This document shows positions 12,123-21,594 of a stretch of DNA of 64,000 nucleotides, piece by piece. Each line of letters begins with the position of its first letter. Within the stretch, counting starts at the first letter, position 1. Source of the stretch: Eutypa lata (lineage: Eukaryota; Ascomycota; Sordariomycetes; Xylariales; Diatrypaceae); NCBI GenBank assembly GCA_022661535.1, contig JAKULF010000005.1:2356001-2420000 (forward strand). Direction: 5' to 3'. The translations under genes were made by a program, and so were the position numbers. Under the pieces are notes generated by a model. It was given only the letters and a program-made list of their open reading frames with translations, ran no database searches and was not told the DNA's origin.

Positions 12123-13225
12123 TACACTAATAATGGGCAATGACGGACAGAGGATTAAATGGCGAGTGTATATAATCCAATTTCGACTTATTCGTAAAGC
12201 ATGCATGTGATGTTTTATGAAAACCAAGGTCCGAGATCAATATCTAAATTTACTTAATTTAATGTTAAAAGAGCAGATAACTATAAATACCTAAGGACAC
12301 ACGCTTAAAGTCTCAATTTTCTTTATGTTAATTTATGATCGTGACGCCATCATGTATGTCCTACAACTCGCATACTGTAGTTCTTAATGCAGTACTACGT
12401 AGTACTGCGTAATCTCCTAGTTAATTGGTCGTCTCTCGGGCCGCCCCCAATCTTATCTTCCCAATAAGGAAATAATTGTATGGGCATTCGGATCCGGTTT
12501 CTAGCAGCTAGATAGATAGAGTAGCTAGGTAGCGCTAGGTCGTTCTTCTGCCCCGCCTCCGTGCATTTTGGCCCGTCGCTATCGAGATGATCTCCCGGCA
12601 AGGGGAACGTTGTTTCGGTCCCGTTAGCCCGTCACCAGATCCCCAATATGATTCCGAGAGCGGCGCATTCGCGATGTTCTATTAGCGGAACAACCTTTTA
12701 GCATTCGCGTTTATTATACGTCGGCGCCCGGAGGACACGAGCCCGGTAGTGGGGGCCGCCGGGCGGTGATAGCGGGTATGTGGACAAGCACGTACCCATG
12801 AGTAGACTGTGGGTATGGGATGGTGAGTGCGGAGGATTAATAGATTTCTATAAACCCGCGGTGGTGGGTATTAATAGTGCAGTATTGTACTATCATTCAA
12901 GTTACCTATCTGTACGCATAATCCATCTATTTGAGAGGCAAGCTCCTAGTAGGAATGGGTGTCATAGTGGTATCAATACTCGCTACCACGCAAGCGCATC
13001 TATTAAAAAACCAGTCTCAATTCCTGCTAGTCTGGAGATGCACCACTAAAGCGAAGCTTTAGACAGTCGTAACATACTATAACAACATACTGTACAACTC
13101 AAAATCAAATTGGCCAAACCCGCACCCAAAATGATATATACCAAGGCTATGCATTCCTAGAACAAGCAGCCCTGTGTTTGACCAAGCCGCCTTCATGACC
13201 TACACCACACACAACTCCGACTGTT
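12123..13225. other. Intergenic with a perfect 20-bp palindrome
   Basis: About 1.1 kb without a supported gene. A perfect palindrome (GCAGTACTAC and its complement) lies at 12389-12408. Positions 12540-12780 are GC-rich but carry no convincing frame. The right end is probably the 3' region of VAM7. Confidence 0.45.
12389..12408. repeat. Perfect 20-bp palindrome
   Basis: The two ten-base halves are exact reverse complements with no spacer. It could be a dimeric factor site or chance; no second copy was noticed in the window. Confidence 0.6.
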
Positions 13226-14329
13226 TCATGATATCTTATTCGTCCTGTTCTTCGCAACTTTGACCTTGCCGCCCAAGACATCAACCTGGTTGTCGACATC
13301 ATCCAGCATCTCGATTTGGAGGTTGACTTCCTGGTGTATCTGCTCCGCCATCTCGCGCTGTCTCCTCACGATCTTCGCTATGTCAGTCACGTCCTCGTCC
13401 TGTTCCTGCATCATCTGCTTCTGCAGTTGGAGCACGCCCTCGTTGTTCTTATCTCGCGTCCTGTCCGACTCCGGCAGGGGCGCCCCTAGCACCCTCCTCC
13501 CGGCCTGAGGCCCGTTGCCCAGCAAGGCGCTTTTGTCCGCAGCCGACGGCATCCCCTTTTGCGACAACGCCTTCGAGCTGGCTGATATTGCATTGCTCAG
13601 TTTCTCTAGGTCGTCTCTTTCTACTCGCGCGGCCGAGAGCAGATCCTTACGCCGCCTAATCTCGCCTTCGCCGAGCCTCCTACCCTCCTGCATCGCCCTC
13701 AAGCCATCCCCGAGGAACGTCAACAGCCCGCCCGCTTTGATGATTGCCTTCTTCGCCGAAGATCCGGCTTCTATAATTGTATTGTTGTCCTTTGCGCCGT
13801 CTCTCCTAGCTAGACACCGTCGAGCCTCTTGAAAGTCCCTCTTCATCTCGCTGTGTAGATCGAGCCATGTGCCCGGATCCTGTGCCGCGGCTCTGTTCGC
13901 AGCATCCTTATTCGGTATGCCATATCCGCCTCGAACACTCGCAGCGCTGTTTCCAGCGCTTCCCATGCTGGGTAGATTTAGAAATGACCGCCATGCTGAA
14001 GTGTCACGCCACCGTCTGTCTGGTGATTCGGCGATCGCTCGAAGGTATGACTCGAAGCCTCGACGACGGTCCTCGGTAAGCTCGGGGGACGAAGTAGTAG
14101 ATTTGAACCAGGTCTTGCTGGGAAGAGGAGCTGGTGGCGGCGCGCCGATAACAGAGGTGAGCGTCTGGTGTAAAGTGGCAAAGTCGGAATACCGCTTCTG
14201 TACGACGAAAGTCCGTAGCGGAAGGCGCAGTGTGATATTATAGAGGGTATATGGCTTGGAATTGTCGGCGGGTGTGTGAAGAGAGGTGGTTGGAATGGTT
14301 ATTTCGGCAGGTGGCGCCATAGTTCTCAT
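13226..14329 (-). CDS. VAM7: Vacuolar Qc-SNARE Vam7 (PX domain + SNARE)
   Basis: Intronless, 367 residues. Start at the ATG at 14329; a second ATG three codons later at 14320 (MAPPAEITIP) is equally possible. Residues about 5-115 form a PX domain with the RYSDF motif at 46-50, which in the family binds phosphatidylinositol 3-phosphate on the vacuole. Residues about 300-360 form a SNARE helix (LQKQMMQEQDEDVTDI onward), with the zero-layer glutamine in NLQIEML. There is no transmembrane segment, which fits Vam7, a soluble SNARE acting with Vam3, Vti1 and Nyv1 in homotypic vacuole fusion. The length is close to yeast Vam7. Identification is secure from domain order and the C-terminal sequence. 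Confidence 0.93.
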   Translation of the reverse strand: MRTMAPPAEITIPTTSLHTPADNSKPYTLYNITLRLPLRTFVVQKRYSDFATLHQTLTSVIGAPPPAPLPSKTWFKSTTSSPELTEDRRRGFESYLRAIAESPDRRWRDTSAWRSFLNLPSMGSAGNSAASVRGGYGIPNKDAANRAAAQDPGTWLDLHSEMKRDFQEARRCLARRDGAKDNNTIIEAGSSAKKAIIKAGGLLTFLGDGLRAMQEGRRLGEGEIRRRKDLLSAARVERDDLEKLSNAISASSKALSQKGMPSAADKSALLGNGPQAGRRVLGAPLPESDRTRDKNNEGVLQLQKQMMQEQDEDVTDIAKIVRRQREMAEQIHQEVNLQIEMLDDVDNQVDVLGGKVKVAKNRTNKIS

Positions 14330-15162
14330 GGATTTGCGAGAAACTGAAATTGTTGGTTCACTATAGTTGGATTTGGATGTTGAATGCTAACAAGAATCAC
14401 AGATGAAATTTAGGGACACGATCGCTAATTCAGAAGACAAGGTACAAGGCATGCAATGCAAATGGAAGTAGGTAGAAATATGATTAATACGTGGAAATAG
14501 GAGAAGAAGGTGAAGGCAACGGTGAATGGTGAATGGTGAATGGCGAAGATAACGATGTATGAGAGTCAGGTGCAAGCGCCAGCTGCCTTCTTCCACCATT
14601 TCCGTCCCCTGTAACCACTCAACGTCACAAGGCAGGCCCCCAAAGCCCACCAAAAAGTCAAAAGGTCAGTTGGCGCTAGTACGGAATAGGCTTAATTAAT
14701 GCATTATGCAACCGCAACTCCATTTTTTAGCCTGGAGCTTCAATGTTTCTACAAAATCTCGTCATTCAGAGAATATTGAAGGGCCATTTAGCTCTAATGT
14801 TTTGATATGTACATGTAGGTAGATATGTTTGTTAATACGATTGAATGCAGATTTAATAAGGTAGACTCCCTGTTGTCGAGATATCTCTGTGCCGATGTAA
14901 TGATGCAGAATTGACGACTCCATGACTCGGGACTGAAAGACATGGTCGACCTTCTGTCTGAGTTCCCCTGATAAAGTGGCTACATAACGGTACTGGGATC
15001 ATCATACCGCCTCATAGCATGCGGTGAGAAGAGTCGATACGTCAGTCAGGAGACTATCAAAACGCTCTCTAATACCACTTGATTGTTTATGATCGTTTTT
15101 GTTATATATAAGTCTTATCCCAACCCTTGTCCTAAGCATAAACCTGACCTGCAATGACATTC
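14330..15162. other. Intergenic, VAM7 promoter and GNAT 3' region
   Basis: No gene supported. A short tandem repeat of GGTGAAT, about three copies, lies near 14520-14543. The minus-strand frame 14387-14653 has no recognisable content. Confidence 0.45.
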
Positions 15163-15930
15163 CTACGTTCTCCCAGCTTTGAGCTCCTCCCGAATCTTCT
15201 CTAACGATCTGACTTGCTTACCCCCAACAAAATTACTAGGGTCAAGCCAGGCAGCGAACATCTGTCCCAATCCTCCACCTCCTTCCGTCCTTGATCCATC
15301 CGCCGCGACAGATTCCCCAGCCCAATCGTCATCCGTGACAGAATACCAAGTGGTATCTCTATTCCTACCGCGGAAGATCTTGAACTTCCGAAACATGCCC
15401 TCGTACGTGAATCCCAAGCGCTCGGCGGCGCGCCTGCTCTTCACGTGCAGGGAATCGCAGCGCCACTCCAGGCGACGATTCCCCAGGTCCTCGACGCAGT
15501 ACCGCATCGCCAGGAACAGAGCCTCGGTCGCGGCCGTCGTGCGCTGCAGCGCCGCCGAGAACGTGACGTCGCCGATCTCGATAGATCGGTTGGGCGGGTC
15601 GATGCGGCCCAGTGACAGGTAGCCCACGGGAGTGTCGGCTGCCACCCCCCTATCCGGGAGCGCCTGCGTCGCGATCACGGTGTAGTAGACCGGGTTCTCC
15701 GACGGGATGATCGATCGGATGTAGTCCCCGAACTCGCGCTCCGAGGTGAACGGCCCTACCCACATGTACGCCCAGACCGCGTCGTCGCTGCACAGGTGCT
15801 GGTACAGCGAAGGGATGTGCGATTCGTCAATGGGGACAAGCTTTACTGTGCGTCCTTCGATCACCTTCCTTTCGGGTCGCCGAGCTGGGTGCGAGGCGAT
15901 GGGGATGCCTAGGGGGACGTTTTCGGACAT
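15163..15930 (-). CDS. GNAT-family N-acetyltransferase (RimJ/RimL-like)
   Basis: Intronless, 255 residues from the ATG at 15930. Residues about 25-200 fit the RimJ/RimL-type acetyltransferase fold: the early strand with EGRTVKLVPIDESHIPSLY, the GYLSLGRI strand with IEIGDVTFSAALQRTTAATEA, and the late motif SRRAAERLGFTYEGMFRK (the usual 'aaerlGFxyEG' signature). The family transfers acetyl from acetyl-CoA to amino groups of proteins or small molecules; the substrate cannot be told from sequence. The C-terminal 50 residues, with a Gly-rich stretch, lie outside the domain. No signal peptide is present. Confidence 0.88.
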   Translation of the reverse strand: MSENVPLGIPIASHPARRPERKVIEGRTVKLVPIDESHIPSLYQHLCSDDAVWAYMWVGPFTSEREFGDYIRSIIPSENPVYYTVIATQALPDRGVAADTPVGYLSLGRIDPPNRSIEIGDVTFSAALQRTTAATEALFLAMRYCVEDLGNRRLEWRCDSLHVKSRRAAERLGFTYEGMFRKFKIFRGRNRDTTWYSVTDDDWAGESVAADGSRTEGGGGLGQMFAAWLDPSNFVGGKQVRSLEKIREELKAGRT

Positions 15931-16857
15931 GTTGCTAGATGGTGATGAATGATTGGGGTGCTATGGTAAGACGTAACTTCATACACAGTGAATTAGTTGA
16001 CTACCCATGAGGTTAGGGGTACTTAATATAGGTAAGGCGGTAGCTGTTCATGGATACCGAGCTGACGGGGTTAGGTGAGTCATGTGCGCGATCGGGTAGA
16101 CCCACGCTATGCTTATACTATATTGACGTGTTGAGTCACCCCCTATTCCAAACTGATTATATCCAATTTATAGTTACGTACTCTGCTACATGCAATGTAT
16201 GAATTTTTGAGATCTCAGCTAATTATATTATAGAATTACTGAATAACACGCCGCACGAAATAAAAGTTATTCTTCATCCATAGAGTCACATATTAGATAT
16301 TGCTTCAGTTTAGTACAATCTCTTATTGATTCAGATGTTCGCTGTGAACCTATATGATGCATCTATTATCTTCTACAGGTCTATACTTTCGTGACTTTAT
16401 ATAACCTGCCAGACTCTGTGACAAAACCTGCTAGTAGAGATTATTTATGCGGCATGTTGCTAGCCATTTGATCCCCAAGGCAGACTTCAAGTTAAGCTTC
16501 TACGGAAATCATTAGGTATTCACCCAATTGAGTTATCATGCCTAGAGTGAACATGCCTTTGTGAAGGTGACCTGTCGCCGCTTTCGTAAGCTCCCCATTG
16601 TTTAATCCTCAAATGAATCAGGTTTAGGGGCTGCTTGCCAACGTGACAAAGAAAGATATCTAGTAAGAGCCTATACTTCTTTATTTACAGCAACACGAAA
16701 TCAGCTGCCTAGGGGAGCAAGTTACTGAGGCAGTAATCCACGCAATCCGCCACTTATCTGAGTCCATAATCCTATTCTTTTTCTTTTCGCACAAGTAGAA
16801 ATTTCTACGTACAGAAAGACTTTGTTGGAGGGGCGATTGAATAACCAAATATTTGCT
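15931..16857. other. Intergenic, shared divergent promoter region
   Basis: About 0.9 kb between the minus-strand GNAT gene and the plus-strand kinase, AT-rich with no supported frame. A pyrimidine-rich stretch at about 16772-16790, just upstream of the kinase ATG, resembles the CT-rich core promoters common in filamentous fungi. Confidence 0.45.
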
Positions 16858-19059
16858 ATGGCTGACTCTGACAGCACCACCGGCACAGATCCGGAAAGCT
16901 ATAACTCAGACATGCAAAACACTGACGAGGACGAAGTTACACAAGATGCCACGGGATCCGAAGATGCGGCGACCTACAGCGACGAGGACTATGGTATATG
17001 GGAAGACATCGACCAGGTGGAGTACGTAAACCCGGGCTTGACAGATGTCGAAGACCTCAGCAACTACTGCCCAGGGGGGTTCCACCCCGTCAGCTACGGC
17101 AACGTTCTCGACGGGCGGTACGAGGTGGTCAGCAAGTTAGGGCATGGGGGATTCGGGACCGTGTGGCTATGTCTAGAGGTTAGCTCTAAGCCCAGCGACG
17201 ACGGCGAAGAGTCCGAATCCGACTTCGACGAACAGCCGCAACGCCCGTACAAATGGCGCGCCGTCAAGATCGTCCGCGCCGAAAGGTCCCCTATCACCGT
17301 GGATGACTGGCCACCGCTGCAGCTGAGAAACCACCTGGAGTGGACGCTCGGCCTGACGCAGCCCGAATGGGAAGCACACAACATAATGCTGCCGCTGGAG
17401 CACTTCTGGCTCGAGGGCCCCAACGGGCGACACCTATGCGAGGTTTCCGCGGTACACGGAGCGCCGCTCTCTAGTCTCTGGGAGCCTCGGATGCCCGGGG
17501 ATAAACCTCCTTACATCAAGCATTTGCTCCATCGAGCGGGGAAGGCACTGGGCTTCCTGCACAAAAACGGCATCTGCCATGGCGACTTCACTCCTGGCAA
17601 CATGCTCATACGCGTGGATAGCGCCGCCCTGGAGAATATCAGCCACGGCGAGATGGTGGCGCTGCTCGAGGAGCGTCATACAGCGGACGTAGAGGTAATC
17701 AACGCCGCGGGTCAGCGCGGGAGACCCGGTGATCACGCTCCGTTATTCATCCACGAGAATGTCGACCTGTCGAGTCTGCCGCTTCTGGACGAAGAGGTGG
17801 CTATCGTCGACTTCGGGGAGTGTTTCTGGGCAGAAGAGAATGGGGGAAGCGGACCACCCGAGTGGAGCGGGATACCCGCCGAGTTCGCAGCCCCCGAAGC
17901 ACTCTACAACTGCGGCGTGGGCCCTGCGAGTGACGTGTGGGCGTTTGCATGTGGCGTCGTCTCGTGCTTGATGAGTCTGACGCTGTTCTCGAAGGACCGG
18001 AACCGAGCCACTGGGTGGTACGAGGCCACGATCGGAGAGCCAGTGCCCGAAAGGTACCGCAAGGCGCAGGTGGACGAGATCAAACGGCAGCTCAATGAGG
18101 CGGAGGGGGTAACCGATGAACAGAGGCAGTGGGCCGAGGGGGAGATAGAGAGGCTGGAGTCGGGCAAGGAAGACCAGGATAAGCAGGCACATAATGTAGT
18201 GGCGCGGGCGATGGCTTCAACTGCGCTCGATAACCCTATCTTTGCCCAGATCGCTCTTGAGCGCATTTATAGGGATCGTGAGAGATATCCTAACGGCATA
18301 GAGATTCCCGGGGGGAGGTCAATCGACGTCGTGCAGTACTTCCCCAGGTCGGAAACCGGCCCCATGGCTGACCTGCTGGGCAAGATCTTCCGATGGGAAC
18401 CGGAAGACCGAATCGACATCGACGCCGTGGTAGCACACAAATTCTTCAAAGGCAAGAAGAACCCGCGTGAGAACAGGAGACCCAGCGCGTACGATATCAT
18501 GACGTTGGGTTCTAAGCCGGGTCAACCTACACAGGGAAAACCTGGAAGTGGCACATCCACGCCGTTCGTTGAAGACCCCAGCGAGAACGGAGAAGAGCCA
18601 CCTCAAGCCGAAGAAAAGAGGGATTTGGGGAAGGAATCCGACGATGAATCAGACCCAGACCCACAACCACCAGAGCCTGTACCCTATGCTGGTCTACATC
18701 CAGTAATTTACAGGATTGGCAGGTTCCTCGACAATTTCTACACTAATGTCAATACACAAAGAAATGCTCTGCGAGAATGGGAACCCACAAGGCAAGAAAT
18801 AACAAGTCTTATACTAGGGTTGCTGACGTCCATTACGGTGTGGCTGTTGGTGGTCTTCGTGCTTCTTCCGTGGGTGCAATTGTGGCTATCAGCATCAGAC
18901 CAACAATGCCCTACAAGGAATACCCTGCTCGTCCCCATGACTCTCAGGTCGTCCACATCAACATATTCCCGGGGCTTTCTCGCATTCTCGGCGCCGAAAG
19001 TGGAGGGTGATGTAAATTCTACTTGCACATGTGTCCTAGCACAGGGGTTTAATCATTAA
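16858..19059 (+). CDS. SRPK-like protein kinase with C-terminal transmembrane segment
   Basis: Single-exon frame of 733 residues from the ATG at 16858; the 12 upstream codons begin at a TTG. An acidic N-terminus (1-65) precedes YCPGGFHPV, the hallmark just before the kinase domain in SRPK proteins. Visible motifs: glycine loop KLGHGGFGTVW (93-103), VAIK-type lysine K137, catalytic loop CHGDFTPGN (240-248), DFG (318-320), APE (345-347) and DVW (359-361). The catalytic Asp and Asn are present, but the usual Lys of the loop is replaced, as in many fungal SRPK-like kinases. Residues about 650-672 form a hydrophobic helix, unusual for SRPKs, so the protein may be membrane-anchored. The last 60 residues have odd composition and could include unspliced intron. 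Confidence 0.87.
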   Translation: MADSDSTTGTDPESYNSDMQNTDEDEVTQDATGSEDAATYSDEDYGIWEDIDQVEYVNPGLTDVEDLSNYCPGGFHPVSYGNVLDGRYEVVSKLGHGGFGTVWLCLEVSSKPSDDGEESESDFDEQPQRPYKWRAVKIVRAERSPITVDDWPPLQLRNHLEWTLGLTQPEWEAHNIMLPLEHFWLEGPNGRHLCEVSAVHGAPLSSLWEPRMPGDKPPYIKHLLHRAGKALGFLHKNGICHGDFTPGNMLIRVDSAALENISHGEMVALLEERHTADVEVINAAGQRGRPGDHAPLFIHENVDLSSLPLLDEEVAIVDFGECFWAEENGGSGPPEWSGIPAEFAAPEALYNCGVGPASDVWAFACGVVSCLMSLTLFSKDRNRATGWYEATIGEPVPERYRKAQVDEIKRQLNEAEGVTDEQRQWAEGEIERLESGKEDQDKQAHNVVARAMASTALDNPIFAQIALERIYRDRERYPNGIEIPGGRSIDVVQYFPRSETGPMADLLGKIFRWEPEDRIDIDAVVAHKFFKGKKNPRENRRPSAYDIMTLGSKPGQPTQGKPGSGTSTPFVEDPSENGEEPPQAEEKRDLGKESDDESDPDPQPPEPVPYAGLHPVIYRIGRFLDNFYTNVNTQRNALREWEPTRQEITSLILGLLTSITVWLLVVFVLLPWVQLWLSASDQQCPTRNTLLVPMTLRSSTSTYSRGFLAFSAPKVEGDVNSTCTCVLAQGFNH

Positions 19060-20127
19060 TAGGGGTCAACAGATTAATACAAGAACATTACATGTAATAG
19101 GCATTGTGTAAATGAGGCCTGTTAAAGAAGTCCTACAACTGTACTATTAATATACTATATCGTCTTACTACCATGCGATCCTACTTAGGTACACGTGTAA
19201 GAAGTAGTCTAGCCTTTATGGCATTTTAGTTTATACAAGTCGAGCAATCACTAGCAGTAGATTAGCTTAGTGACTTAGGTCTGTCAATGAGGTAACTTTT
19301 GGTATCTTATTCTAACTACTTAACCTCTCCGTTTCATCATATTATCGTCACGCTACAGTATATCATTATTTGCTAAGTCAGTCCATTTTGGAGCCAACAT
19401 CTGGACCAGAGAGGTTGATGCAAGATCCATCACTGTACTGTATTGTCACCTATCTAGACCAAAATTCATATACAAGTCGAACAGAAAGATTCTGCTTGTA
19501 TATGGCTTATGCCAAGCTGAATATCAACCACTACTAGATTGTGTAAGTGAATGATAAATTGAGAGAAGATGGTCCCCATTGAATAGGTTAGTAACAGCTC
19601 CCACCTATTATCTGTGTTCACTCGTATAGTCATCTTTAGTCAGATCATCTATTCAGTTCAACCTTGCTAGACTTCAAGGCATATCAGCCTACCCTTGGAT
19701 TATTTCCATTTACCTAGGCATTCCTGTACGCATACACTAGTTACTCTAATCCAAGATAACATTTCTTAGCGATCACTGAAGCAATTTTTTCTGTGCTAAT
19801 TAATAAGTGAATAATACATGTACATGACGATTTGATACCACTCTAAAAGAAGAGGCATAATATCTAGTAACAGCTAGTCAAATGTATTCATGACTGTCAA
19901 CTCTTGATCTAAGAAACACACATCTCATCTTCTAAATATATATATGCCATTAAGATGCAACCCAGAAGTTTTACGACGGGCACATCTATCAACATCATAC
20001 CACTTCCAGCGGCCAACACTACAATAACTTGAGTTAACTCAGAAGCTGTAAAAGCCCTTCGTCAGATAATTTGACTTTCCATCCTTGTTGTTAACCTACT
20101 ACACTATCATCTAAAACAGCCGCAAAC
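19060..20127. other. Intergenic, AT-rich, no gene
   Basis: About 1.07 kb with no coding-like frame on either strand and dense stops. No repeat or RNA gene recognised. Confidence 0.55.
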
Positions 20128-20646
20128 ATGACGTCAGTGGGAAACCGACTAAAGATATCTAGGCACTACTATATTGGTGTTCTGACCCTCCTTAACGATG
20201 CTAAGAATAACACCATATCTGCTATGAGAAAACTTACAAAAGGCTCTCAAGAGTACAAAGAGTACGAGTTGATATTGGCTAAAACTGAAGGTTTGCATAG
20301 TCGTATCCCTTAGACCTACGACTTTTCTAATTGTCCCCTAGAGGAAATCGAGATGCATCACCTCGATTTCAATATGTCATCAGAGGAGTCTAAATGTTCA
20401 GATAATACCAACAAATCGCAACAATCTCCCGGTATGTGTTCCTCTGAGATGTCATCCCTGAACCTATTTGTACTAACATTTAGCCGTGACTAGGTTGTCA
20501 TGCTAGCAATGACAGCGGGTTGTCATGCTAGCAATGACAGCGGTGTATCCACAACACAGCGCCATGGAAGGAATCTAGATGAGGAATGGGTTCTGGTGAA
20601 GTCCGATGGAAGTGTCCATCATAATGAAGAATGTGTGCTTATATAG
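20128..20646 (+). pseudogene. Small two-exon gene broken by a nonsense codon and a 25-bp tandem duplication
   Basis: Exon 1 (20128-20431) begins ATGACGTCAGTG and reads through except for one TAG at 20311-20313. An intron follows at 20432-20493 with donor GTATGT, branch TACTAAC and acceptor GACTAG, which lies a normal distance past the branch. Exon 2 starts exactly at two tandem copies of a 25-bp unit (20494-20518, 20519-20543). With one copy the phase-1 splice reads in frame to a TAG at 20644-20646, giving a tail with DEEWVLVKSDGSVHHNEECV. With two copies the frame hits a stop inside the second copy. So two independent lesions are visible. The family is unknown. The alternative is that only the 61-codon first frame is a gene. 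Confidence 0.45.
20493..20543. repeat. 25-bp tandem duplication, two perfect copies
   Basis: The unit contains TGTCATGCTAGCAATGACA, itself nearly palindromic around GCTAGC. The copies are identical, which suggests a recent duplication or assembly slippage. Confidence 0.9.
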
Positions 20647-21509
20647 AAGGTATTTAGGTTTTGCTTCTTCTTCTTCCGTAGAGTTTCTAATAAGTTCGAC
20701 GGTATTAACCACTTCTCTGATCTCGCAACCCAAATTAGACGAAAAATAAACTGGCGTATAGCCTGACTAAGAAATTACAATATATGTAGACGACTTCCGG
20801 CTAGATCTTCAAAGGACTTTACTCATTTATTTATTAGAGTCCTTTAGATTTTGTTGTGCTTACAGCGTTTGTTGTATAGTTACGTGGTATGTTAGTACGA
20901 ATCATTGCCGGTTGGTGAAGTATTAAATTCTACCTCCCTTTATCCTCCTAGCCAAAACATCTACGCTGGTTTTAAATAAAGAAGATAGAATTTCCATAAA
21001 ATGTATTGTTTATATGAAATGATTATCACAGTGTGATATCCAGATAAAGGTAGCCATTCAAAACCCATTATCTTGCCAGCATCTATAAGTTGTTGTATAA
21101 TCAGTCGTACAGTCATACAGGTAGATATAGACTTAGAAGCCCGTTACTATAGCGACTTGATAGTGGCCTTTAGAGGTACTGTATAAATAGGCGACCACTG
21201 GCATATGCCTCAGGTATTTTGTGCATATCGGAAATTACATATTCCTATTGTTTCGTTTACTCTCCTACAACCACACATTTCTTACTTGCATTTATTATTT
21301 TTCGCCCTTCCAGCTATTGATTCTATTCATTACTTACCCATTCATACTACGCCCTACACTTTTTTTCTTTATTAAGCATTGGAAAATTACGAGCTTGTCT
21401 ATTACTGGCTACCTTATTCAATATAACATCGTCAAAATTGGCCTTTTTGTTTTTCTTCTCTTTTTGCTAGAAGTTCCATTCATACACGAGCTTTTCCGTC
21501 CGCAATCTA
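20647..21509. other. Intergenic leading to a pyrimidine-rich promoter
   Basis: AT-rich, no gene supported. The stretch 21240-21500 is strongly pyrimidine-rich on the plus strand and makes a spurious hydrophobic frame (21221-21544). I read it as promoter and 5' leader of the next gene. Confidence 0.5.
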
Positions 21510-21589
21510 GTAAGTTTATGCTGGAAAACACCCTTTTAAGGTAGATTGCGAACTGAACTTCGTAGGCTAACTTGATTTAATCTCTTTAG
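21510..21589 (+). other. Probable 5'-UTR intron
   Basis: Donor GTAAGT at 21510, branch-like GGCTAACTTG, and acceptor CTTTAG ending at 21589, five bases before the ATG at 21595. All elements fit a fungal intron of 80 bp. Confidence 0.6.
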
Positions 21590-21594
21590 ACACT

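Noticed and set aside
21221..21544. Plus-strand frame of 107 codons, very hydrophobic
   Set aside because: The hydrophobicity comes from a pyrimidine-rich leader (TTT/CTT codons). It overlaps a likely 5'-UTR intron and shows no family motif.
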